From: Streptomyces sp. MUM 178J
GTDB lineage: Bacteria; Actinomycetota; Actinomycetes; Streptomycetales; Streptomycetaceae
Length of the DNA: 64,000 bases
Assembly: GCF_022414575.1 (NCBI RefSeq)
Contig: NZ_JADWYQ010000005.1
Coordinates: 1 to 64,000 of the forward strand
Reading direction: 5' to 3'
Both the position numbers and the translations under genes were made by a program. The notes under the pieces are model-generated. The model saw only the letters and a list, made by a program, of their open reading frames with translations. It searched no databases and was not told the origin of the DNA. How positions within the stretch are numbered: position 1 is the first letter of the stretch; each line of letters opens with the position of its first letter. This document shows positions 37,584 through 44,941 of this stretch, one piece after another.

Positions 37584-38060
37584 ATGGCGACCCCGGCCAG
37601 GATCAGTGAAATGACGCACGGAACCGCTCAATTCACGGCACCGGAACGCGATTTCGCGATCCAGCTCGCCCCCACCCGCTACTCCGCACGGCTCTCGCGC
37701 GAGCTCGCCGCGATGTGGCTGCGCACCTGGGACGCGCCTCGCGAGGTGGCCGAAACCGTCACCCAGCTCGTGGGCGAGCTCGCGGCAAACGCGGCGGTGC
37801 ACGGCAGAGTGCCGGGGCGGGACTTCCTGATCACCCTCCACCTCGCGGACGACGACCGCATCCTCCGGATCGAGGCGACCGACACCCGCACCGAGCGGCT
37901 GCCGGAAACCCAGCGGCAGGCACCAGCACCCGACGAGGAGTCGGGACGCGGGCTGCTCATCGTCGACACACTCGCCGACCGATGGGGCGTGACGGACGGA
38001 CCGGTGCCACGCAAGACGGTGTGGGCCGAGCTTGACCTCGCACACCAGTCCACCGGGTGA
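37584..38060 (+). CDS. ATP-binding protein of the anti-sigma/HATPase family
   Basis: The 158-residue product has a GHKL fold without other domains: N-box QLVGELAANAAVHG (Glu65, Asn69), G1 RIEATDTR (Asp100) and G2 SGRGLLIVDTLADRWG (from 120). Such proteins act as anti-sigma kinases or partners of XRE/DUF397 systems in Streptomyces. I chose ATG 37584 with GGAAG 9 nt upstream; ATG 37611, with AGGA upstream, is an alternative giving 149 residues. The target is unknown. It is divergent from the XRE gene. Confidence 0.8.
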   Translation: MATPARISEMTHGTAQFTAPERDFAIQLAPTRYSARLSRELAAMWLRTWDAPREVAETVTQLVGELAANAAVHGRVPGRDFLITLHLADDDRILRIEATDTRTERLPETQRQAPAPDEESGRGLLIVDTLADRWGVTDGPVPRKTVWAELDLAHQSTG

Positions 38061-38091
38061 ATACACCCAACTTGGCTGCTATTTACCCGCC

Positions 38092-38120
38092 TTGATCTGC
38101 ATACGCTTCTGGCATATCCA
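38092..38120 (+). promoter_or_regulatory. Promoter candidate for the Rpn-like gene
   Basis: TTGATC (38092-38097) and TATCCA (38115-38120) are separated by 17 bp, with the gene start 32 bp further on. The stretch is less G/C-rich than the surroundings. Confidence 0.45.
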
Positions 38121-38151
38121 CACACTGCATGTTCATCCGACAAGGAGCCCT

Positions 38152-39033
38152 ATGGTCAGCTCACCCCACGAAGCCATGCACCGGATCTTCCAGGAGTACC
38201 CAAAACTCTTCTCTCGCGTGGCAGAGATGCTGGGCGTCAGGTTCCCACCGTTCGCCTCGGTCAGCGTCATGTCCACCGATCTCACCGAGGTCCGCCCCAT
38301 CGAGCGGCGCGTCGACACGCTGCTGCACTTCAAGTCCGAGAAGGACGGCGGATTACTCCTCGCTATCGAGGCGCAGGGCAAGAAGGACCCGGCGAAACCC
38401 GCGAGCTGGGCGTACTACGTCACGTACCTGTACGCGAAGCATCAGCTTCCGCCGCTGCTGCTCGTGGTCTGCCAGGACCGTGCGACTGCGGAGTGGGCAG
38501 AGCGACCAGTACTCATCGGCCCCGCCCAGTGGGCCACACTCACGCTCCGCCCCCTTGTGGCAGGGCCGCACAACATGCCCGTGATCACCAAGGAAGCAGA
38601 GGCGCGCAAGGACCTCGCGCTCGCCACACTGGCCGCGATCACACACGCAGCCAATCCGTCGGTCGATGCGATACTGAAGGCGCTGTCCAACGCGCTGCGG
38701 GGCGAGCCCGAAGACATCGTCAATCCCGTCGTCGAATTCACCGCACAGGGCCTGGGCGACCGCCCAGCCGCCGAGATCTGGAGGAACCTGGTGGCCGTGG
38801 ACCTCTCCTTCTACAAGTCCCCCCTCTCAGAAGAACTCCGCGACGAAGGCCGAGAACAAGGCGAAGTCAAGCGGGCCGCTGAAGACGTCCTGCTTGTCTT
38901 GGAGCAGCGCGGTCTCACCACATCGGATCAGATCCGCGAGCGCATCACCGAGTGTGCCGATCCCGAGATGCTGAGCCGCTGGCTCATCCGCGCCGTCACC
39001 GCCACCTCCGCCGAAGAGATCTTCGAGGAGTAG
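38152..39033 (+). CDS. Rpn/PD-(D/E)XK-like protein of unknown function, with a TTA codon
   Basis: The 293-residue protein has a core resembling PD-(D/E)XK nuclease-fold proteins of the Rpn/transposase-like type: Asp55 in RRVDTLLHF, then Glu73 and Gln75 in LLLAIEAQGKKDP, followed by SWAYYVTYLY. The C-terminal third is helical and charged (RDEGREQGEVKRAAEDVLLVLEQRG). Related multicopy families are frequent in Streptomyces; DNA cleavage is a guess. ATG 38152 has AAGGAG 8 nt upstream. Leu68 is encoded by TTA (38353-38355), so translation probably depends on bldA tRNA. It is plus-strand and faces the Uma2 gene. Confidence 0.65.
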   Translation: MVSSPHEAMHRIFQEYPKLFSRVAEMLGVRFPPFASVSVMSTDLTEVRPIERRVDTLLHFKSEKDGGLLLAIEAQGKKDPAKPASWAYYVTYLYAKHQLPPLLLVVCQDRATAEWAERPVLIGPAQWATLTLRPLVAGPHNMPVITKEAEARKDLALATLAAITHAANPSVDAILKALSNALRGEPEDIVNPVVEFTAQGLGDRPAAEIWRNLVAVDLSFYKSPLSEELRDEGREQGEVKRAAEDVLLVLEQRGLTTSDQIRERITECADPEMLSRWLIRAVTATSAEEIFEE

Positions 39034-39043
39034 GAACCTCTGT

Positions 39044-39079
39044 CGGGTGCCCGGTCCGGTCACCCAGACTGGGCACCCG
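39044..39079. terminator. Bidirectional terminator between the Rpn-like and Uma2 genes
   Basis: CGGGTGCCC and GGGCACCCG form a perfect 9-bp stem with an 18-nt loop, between two convergent stop codons (39033 and 39145). Confidence 0.55.
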
Positions 39080-39144
39080 CATGCGCCGCCGCTCCGTCGG
39101 AGACGGCCGCTCGGAACCGCTGGACCTGCTGACCGCAGGGGCAG

Positions 39145-39732
39145 CTACGGATAGCGCGGCAGGTTGTCCGTCGGAATCGTCCAGTCGGCGATGGTGACGT
39201 CCTCGCCGTACTGGAAGTCCTTGCGCGTGGCGTAGCGGGGACCGCTCGGCGTGGGGTGAATGTCGGAGAGAACCGCGCCGGAGCCGGTGCGAGGGTCGAA
39301 GATCACATAGATGGGGATGCCGAGCAGCGGATAGTCCCGCATCTTGCTGACCCAGTCGTTGTCGGGGTTGGAGCGGGAAACGACCTCGACGGCGGCGATG
39401 AGGGTGCGGGGGTCGAACGAGCCCTGGATCTCCATGTCGGACTCGGCGATCACCATGAGGTCGGGGTGGCGCATGATGCCTTCGGGCTTGTTCTCGACAT
39501 CAGGGGTCCCGGTATGCGCGGCGAGCTCCTCCGGCATTGCTTTCTCCAGGCGCTTGCGGATGCGCAGCGTGGTGAGTTCATGCGGGCCGGTCGGCGCCAT
39601 CATGTCGTGGACGATTCCTTCCTTCGTGATCTCGAACTTCCCGGGAAGGGTGTCGTCCATCGACTGAACGAACTCCAGCATCCTCTGGTACGTCGAGGAG
39701 TCGTTCGTCGCGTCATTCGGGGCGATGGTCAT
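39145..39732 (-). CDS. Uma2 family (DUF820) PD-(D/E)XK protein
   Basis: The 195-residue protein matches the Uma2 family of restriction-endonuclease-like proteins that are abundant in Streptomyces and cyanobacteria. Diagnostic are RHPDLMVI (Asp91), LIAAVEVVSRSNPDND (Glu116) and WVSK (Lys130), which together give the PD...E-x-S...K pattern, followed by YPLLGIPIYVIFDP. I chose ATG 39730-39732; an upstream in-frame extension is not supported. Its biological role is not known. It is divergent from the RNA-repair operon across 258 bp. Confidence 0.85.
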   Translation of the reverse strand: MTIAPNDATNDSSTYQRMLEFVQSMDDTLPGKFEITKEGIVHDMMAPTGPHELTTLRIRKRLEKAMPEELAAHTGTPDVENKPEGIMRHPDLMVIAESDMEIQGSFDPRTLIAAVEVVSRSNPDNDWVSKMRDYPLLGIPIYVIFDPRTGSGAVLSDIHPTPSGPRYATRKDFQYGEDVTIADWTIPTDNLPRYP

Positions 39733-39990
39733 GGCGCGCGCTCCCCATCGGTGCCGTCGGGCCGGAGTCGTGCCCCTCATGCTAGGCGGTCGCATGCAAA
39801 CGTGGCCGCAGCGGCGACCATACGACCGCCAACCCCTCTCATACACAGCCCGGTTGGGGCAGTCCATTCATTCGGGTGACGGCGAACCGGGTCTGCCCGG
39901 GTGTGTGCACGCACGGGATATTTCGGTGGCCGGGCCCCTCGCCTCGCCCCTACATTGGCGTGCCGTCGCACAACGGGGGGGGAGTCGGCC

Positions 39991-41661
39991 ATGCGGACGT
40001 CGTATCCGCGTACTCCGCATCTGCCGTGGTCGCCGGGGGCGGCTTCGGACGACGTACGAGCAGGTGATCTCAGCGGTTTCGACGGCCGGGAGGTCGTGGT
40101 CACAGAGAAGCTCGACGGGGAGAACACCACGCTGTACGCGGACGGGCTGCACGCCCGTTCGGTGGACTCCGCGCACCATCCGTCGCGGACCTGGGTGAAG
40201 GCGCTGCAGGGCCGGATCGGGCACGGCATTCCCGCAGGCTGGCGGATCTGCGGCGAGAACATGTACGCCCGCCATTCGCTCGTGTACGAGGCGCTGGACG
40301 GCTACTTCTACGGCTTCTCGGTGTGGGACGCCGACGGCCGGTGCCTGGACTGGGACCGCACCGTGGACTTCCTGCGCGAACTCGGGGTGCCCACGGCCCC
40401 CGTCCTGTGGCGGGGGGTCTTCGACGCACGGGCCGAGCGGGCGCTGCGGCGGCTGGCCGTCGACACCGGGCGGCAGGAGGGCTATGTCGTACGGACGGTG
40501 GAGGGCTTCGCCGCGGAGGAGTTCCCGCGCCGGGTCGCCAAATGGGTGCGGCCCGGGCATGTGCAGACCGATGCGCACTGGATGCACGCGCAGGTCGTGC
40601 CCAACGGGCTGGGGCCGAAGGCGGCGCTGTGGGCGGTGCGGTCGGGGGCCGCACCCGATGCGGCCGGGCTGTCCGCCGCGCTCGGTGTGGACGAGGTCGA
40701 CGCGGAAGCCGCGCACGACGTCGCGGGACGTCTCGACTGCACGGGGGACACCCGGCTCGCGGGCGTCCTGGCCGCGCTGCTGCACCGGAGCCCGCGCGGC
40801 ACACTGGCGGGCCGACTCGCCGCGCCGCTGGGCCTGCCGCTCGCACGGCGCGTCGCGGACCTGGTCGGACTGCACTCCGCCCTGCACCGCCCCTACCCGG
40901 ACGAGGAGCGCAGAGCGGGGCTCGTACGGATGTCCTGGGCCGTGGAACTCGACGTCCTGCACGCCGTCGCCGCGGCGGTCGCGGACGACAGCGAGGCGCG
41001 AGAGCAGGTGGAGTGGTCCGCAATGCACGCGGAGGAGGCAGGTCCGCTCCACGGGCTGCACCAGGCCTTCGCCGGCCTTCCGGATCCCGCCTCGGCCGCC
41101 CGCTGCCTGGCGGAGGCGCGCCAGGCTCACGCCGAGGGCCGCATCCACTCCGCCGAGGAGGCGACCGCTGCCACCTGGCGCTGGCGGGACGGGGACTTCC
41201 CCCGGCTGATCCAGCTGGTCGGCCCCGCGGGCAGCGGCAAGAGCAGCTTCGCCCGGGACCTGACCGGGGTCGATGCGTACATCTCGCTCGACGAACTGCG
41301 CACGGCACGGGGCTCGCGCGCAGACCAGGGTGACAACGGCGCGGTCCTGCGCGAGGGCCTCGACCGGCTCGACGCGGCGCTGGCGCGCGGCAGCGGCACC
41401 GTGGTGTGGGACGCCACCTCGCTCAACCCGCACCAGCGCTCCCTGGTGCACGCGGTCGCCCGACGGCGCGACGCCCTGATCACCCATGCGGTCGCCCTGG
41501 TCGACGAGGGCGAACTGATCCGGCGCAACGCCGTGCGGGAGCACCCGGTGCCGCCCGGAGTCCTGGAGAGCCAGCTGCGCCGGTTCGTCCCGCCGTACCC
41601 GGGCCAGGCGCACCGCACCTGGTACATCGGGGCGGGCGGGACCATGGAGGAGGAGGCGTAG
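39991..41661 (+). CDS. RNA ligase-polynucleotide kinase fusion (RNA repair)
   Basis: The 556-residue protein joins two activities. Residues 1-200 are an ATP-dependent RNA ligase (Rnl2-like nucleotidyltransferase): motif I TEKLDGEN (Lys40, the adenylated residue), motif III YGFSVWD (107-113), motif IV EGYVVR (163-168) and motif V VAKWVRPG (182-189). A helical middle (about 200-400) is unassigned. Residues 405-556 are a P-loop kinase like T4 polynucleotide kinase: GPAGSGKSS (411-419), WDATSLNPHQR (about 473) and RRNAVREH. It could phosphorylate 5'-OH ends and seal them. I chose ATG 39991 with GGGGAG upstream. The stop abuts the next ATG exactly, so the two genes are an operon. Substrates are inferred. 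Confidence 0.85.
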   Translation: MRTSYPRTPHLPWSPGAASDDVRAGDLSGFDGREVVVTEKLDGENTTLYADGLHARSVDSAHHPSRTWVKALQGRIGHGIPAGWRICGENMYARHSLVYEALDGYFYGFSVWDADGRCLDWDRTVDFLRELGVPTAPVLWRGVFDARAERALRRLAVDTGRQEGYVVRTVEGFAAEEFPRRVAKWVRPGHVQTDAHWMHAQVVPNGLGPKAALWAVRSGAAPDAAGLSAALGVDEVDAEAAHDVAGRLDCTGDTRLAGVLAALLHRSPRGTLAGRLAAPLGLPLARRVADLVGLHSALHRPYPDEERRAGLVRMSWAVELDVLHAVAAAVADDSEAREQVEWSAMHAEEAGPLHGLHQAFAGLPDPASAARCLAEARQAHAEGRIHSAEEATAATWRWRDGDFPRLIQLVGPAGSGKSSFARDLTGVDAYISLDELRTARGSRADQGDNGAVLREGLDRLDAALARGSGTVVWDATSLNPHQRSLVHAVARRRDALITHAVALVDEGELIRRNAVREHPVPPGVLESQLRRFVPPYPGQAHRTWYIGAGGTMEEEA

Positions 41662-44472
41662 ATGCGTACCAGCGAGGAGATCTACCACCGGGTCCGCTGG
41701 GACGCGCGTTTCGACCCGGCCCGCTTCGTCATCGGCGTCGCCCAGCGCAGCGCCCCGCCGAAGCGGATCCCGCTGACCGCGTTCACACCGGGCGGGGACA
41801 TCCCCTGGCACCGGGTGCTGTTCTTCGAGGCGGACGGCGAGCTGGTGTGGGACCGCCCGTCGGGAGTGGACCGGATCGACGCCACGGACGCGGGACGGGT
41901 GCACGACCCCCGGCGGCTGCGGTCCCCCTTCTTCGCGGCGCGCTCCCCCCACGCCTGGGACGGCGGTGCCTGGACGCCCGCCGGGACCCCGCACGGCACA
42001 CCCGCGACCGCGGGGCTGCGCGTCCTGACCTGGAACACCCTGTGGGACCGGTACGACGCCGACCACATCGACACCGCACGGCGACGGCCGCTGCTGCTGG
42101 CAGCGCTGCGCGACGCCGACGCCGATGTCATCGCCCTCCAGGAGGTCGAGGACGAGCTGCTCGCGATGCTGCTGCGGGAGAGCTGGGTGCGCGAGGCGTA
42201 CACGCTGGGCGCTGACCCGTACGGCCCTGAGGTGGACGACTGCGGGCTGCTGCTGCTCAGCCGGCTGCCGGTCCGGGAGGCGGGGCTGCATGTGCTGGGC
42301 CGGCACAAGGCAGTGACGGCCCTGGCGGTGGAGACTGCCGCCGGTCCGCTGGTCGTCGCCGCCACCCATCTGACCAGCGACCACTCCGAGGACGGCGCGG
42401 CGCGCCGGGAGGCGGAGCTGGTGCGGATCGCGGAGGGGCTGGCGGGCGTCGAGGGTGATCTGGTGGTGCTGGGCGACTTCAACGACGGCTCGGACGCCGT
42501 GGAGACGACGCTCGGCATGCGGGACGCCTGGAGCGAGGTGCACGGCCCGGACGACCGGACGCCGACGTTCGACCCGGCGGCCAATCCGCTGGCCGCCGTC
42601 TCGTCGCTGTCGGGCCGGGCCTCCCGGCTGGACCGGGTGCTGGTGCGCGCGGGCGGGGAGATCCGGGTGGACGGGGCGGCGCTGCTGGGAGACCGCCCGT
42701 CCGCATCCGGTCTCTTCGTCTCCGACCACTACGGCGTCGAGGCGGATCTGAGCCTGGACGGCCAGGGCCCCGCAGGCGTTCTCGACGTACGGCCTACGGC
42801 CAGGACGGCGGTGGCGTGGCTGCCGCCGGACGAGCTGTGGCCGCCGGTCCAGGCGGTCCGCCGGGACCACGACCCGCAGATCGGGCGGTGGCCGCCCCAT
42901 GTGAACCTGCTGTTCGGCTTTGTTCCGGAGGCGGATTTCGAGGCCGCGGTCCCGCTGCTCGCCGCGGCCGCCTCCGCCGTCGATCCCTTCGACTGCGTCC
43001 TGGACGGGGTCCACAGCTTTGGCCATCGCGACCATGCCACGGTCTGGCTGGACCCGGCCGCCGCGGGCGAGGAGCCGTGGGCGGCTCTGCGCCGGGCGCT
43101 GGAGCAGCGCTTCCCGCGCTGCCGGGGTCACCGCAGGGGCTTCACCCCGCATCTGAGTCTGGGCCGCACGCGCGAGCCGCATGCTCTGATCGGGGAGTGC
43201 GCCTCCCGGCTGGAGCGGATGACCGCCCGGGTCGGCGAGGTGGTGCTGCTGTCGCGGCGGGGCGCGGAGCCGATGGAGGTACGGGCCAGGGTGCGGCTGG
43301 GCACGGGAGAGGCGATGTGGGAGCGGGAGGCGGCGACGCCACCAGCCGGGCCGCCCTCCGCCGGGGCCTCCGTCGAGCCGCCCCCTTCCGGTCCGCTCTC
43401 CGCCGGGCCGTTCCCGCACGCCGCCGACACCGCCCGGCGGATCGGCGACGCTCTGCCGGAGGGCCGCGTCCATGTGGTGGGCTCCCGCCGGATGGGCTGC
43501 GCGCTGCCGGACGCGGACCTGGACCTGGTGGCCGCGCTGCCGGGCGATGTCCCGATCGACGCCGTACGGGCCCGGCTCTCGGCCGCGCTGCCGGAAGCGG
43601 CCGACATCCGCGAGGTCGTCGGCGCACGCGTCCCCGGTCTGCGGCTGAGGGTGGACGGCCTCGGTGTGGATCTGGCGGTCGTCGCGACGGGTGCGCTGCC
43701 CCCGCGGGAGGCGGTGCCCCGGCGTGCGGAGCTGGGCGAGGCGGCGGCGGTGGCGCTGAGTGCGGTGAGCGACGCGGACGCGGTGCCCGCGCTGGCCGGG
43801 CCGCACCGGCACGCTTTCACGCGGCTGGCGCGCGAGGTGAAGGCCTGGGCGCGCGCCCGCGGTCTGGACACGGCGCCCTTCGGCGGCGTGCCGGGCCTGG
43901 CGTGGTCGCTGCTGGCGGCACACACGGTGAGCGGGTCCGGGGACCGTCCGGCCCTCGAACTCCTGCGTGACTTCTTCGCCGCCTGGGCAGTCTGGGACTG
44001 GCGGGAGCCCCCGGCGACAACCCCGACGGACCCCGTGCGTTCCTGCACGGACCAGCTCACCCCGGCCATGCGGGATCTGCTGGGCCAGGAGCTCTACCGC
44101 GCATGGGAACTGGTGGACACCGCGCTCGCCGACGGCTCGGACCCGCGCCCCGAGCTGCTCTCTCCTCCCCCGCTGCACCGCCGCCACGCGGCATGGGCGG
44201 TCCTGACGGTCCCCGTCGGCCCGGAGGAGGGCCGCGTCCGCGGCCGTCTTCGCGCACTGCTGACCGCTCTGGAGGACGCGGGCGTGGCCGACGCCCACGC
44301 CTGGCCCCGCCCCTTCGCCGTGACCGGCGCCGCACGCCGCTATGCGATCGGCCTCGGCTCGGCTCCCCCGGACAAGGGCCGACTGACCCGGCTCGCCGCG
44401 CCCTGGCTCAGGGGCCTGACCGGCACGACGCTCAGCTGGGCCGCAGGGGGCGAGGTCCCGTCGCTGCGATGA
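41662..44472 (+). CDS. Multidomain RNA end-processing protein (MJ1316-EEP-2H-nucleotidyltransferase)
   Basis: This 936-residue protein has at least four modules. (1) Residues 1-75 are an MJ1316/DUF504 domain ([30 protein letters not shown]), proposed to recognise cyclic RNA ends. (2) Residues 118-360 are an endonuclease/exonuclease/phosphatase fold with WNT (Asn125), QE (Glu161), GDFND (271-275) and SDH (354-356). (3) Residues 400-545 are a 2H phosphoesterase with PHVNL (His413) and PHLSL (His497). (4) From 600 on there is a Pol-beta/poly(A)-polymerase-like nucleotidyltransferase with GSRRMG and DADLD (Asp619, Asp621), then a helical domain. A Pro-rich linker (556-585) separates 3 and 4. Together with the ligase-kinase it can plausibly detect, trim, re-end and reseal broken RNA. 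No experimental knowledge is assumed. Confidence 0.8.
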   Translation: MRTSEEIYHRVRWDARFDPARFVIGVAQRSAPPKRIPLTAFTPGGDIPWHRVLFFEADGELVWDRPSGVDRIDATDAGRVHDPRRLRSPFFAARSPHAWDGGAWTPAGTPHGTPATAGLRVLTWNTLWDRYDADHIDTARRRPLLLAALRDADADVIALQEVEDELLAMLLRESWVREAYTLGADPYGPEVDDCGLLLLSRLPVREAGLHVLGRHKAVTALAVETAAGPLVVAATHLTSDHSEDGAARREAELVRIAEGLAGVEGDLVVLGDFNDGSDAVETTLGMRDAWSEVHGPDDRTPTFDPAANPLAAVSSLSGRASRLDRVLVRAGGEIRVDGAALLGDRPSASGLFVSDHYGVEADLSLDGQGPAGVLDVRPTARTAVAWLPPDELWPPVQAVRRDHDPQIGRWPPHVNLLFGFVPEADFEAAVPLLAAAASAVDPFDCVLDGVHSFGHRDHATVWLDPAAAGEEPWAALRRALEQRFPRCRGHRRGFTPHLSLGRTREPHALIGECASRLERMTARVGEVVLLSRRGAEPMEVRARVRLGTGEAMWEREAATPPAGPPSAGASVEPPPSGPLSAGPFPHAADTARRIGDALPEGRVHVVGSRRMGCALPDADLDLVAALPGDVPIDAVRARLSAALPEAADIREVVGARVPGLRLRVDGLGVDLAVVATGALPPREAVPRRAELGEAAAVALSAVSDADAVPALAGPHRHAFTRLAREVKAWARARGLDTAPFGGVPGLAWSLLAAHTVSGSGDRPALELLRDFFAAWAVWDWREPPATTPTDPVRSCTDQLTPAMRDLLGQELYRAWELVDTALADGSDPRPELLSPPPLHRRHAAWAVLTVPVGPEEGRVRGRLRALLTALEDAGVADAHAWPRPFAVTGAARRYAIGLGSAPPDKGRLTRLAAPWLRGLTGTTLSWAAGGEVPSLR

Positions 44473-44941
44473 AGCCGGACAGCCTTGGCGCTCCGCGGGG
44501 AAGCGAGGCGATCGGCAGGCCGTCCAGCGTGCGCGGGCACGTCCTGTGCAGGCACGTCCTGTGCAGGCACGTCCTGTGCAGGCACGTCCTGTGCAGGCAC
44601 GTCCTGTGCAGGCACGTCCTGTGCAGGCACGTCCTGTGCAGGCACGTCCTGTGCAGGCACGTCGTGTGCGGGGACGTCGTGTGCGGGGACGTGGTGACCG
44701 GTCGGGCCTACGCGGCGGAGCCGTATCGATACAGCCCGCACCCTTTCCAGTCGCTGCCCAACCGGGCCGCACTCCACCAGACCTGCTTGGTCCGGGGCAA
44801 CCCCAGGCCCTTGATCGCCGTCTAGGTGATCGCGGAACGCTGCGCCGACCAGCCCGTTCCGCGTCATGGGGAGAGCAGAGCAGCGCAGCCGGGGGCGGCA
44901 CGCCCGTGCGCTGCGGGGGAAGCGGACGGAGCACACGACAG
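44473..44941. repeat. Gene-free spacer with a 15-bp tandem repeat
   Basis: This 469-bp stretch starts with an array (44536-44697) of the unit GGCACGTCCTGTGCA: eight perfect copies, two variant copies, then a decayed partial copy. Each unit contains a GCAC/GTGC dyad. All three plus-strand frames stay open through it, giving fortuitous pentapeptide-repeat ORFs. The remaining 240 bp to the PIG-L start show no feature I can support. Confidence 0.75.

Noticed and set aside
44536..44697. Possible CRISPR array
   Set aside because: The repeats are 15 bp and directly adjacent with no unique spacers, and there are no cas genes nearby; it is a simple tandem repeat.
44546..44941. Longer N-terminus of the PIG-L protein starting in the 15-bp repeats
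   Set aside because: The extension would place about 130 repeat-derived residues before the Tat signal, which must be near the N-terminus. The GTG at 44942 has a better RBS.
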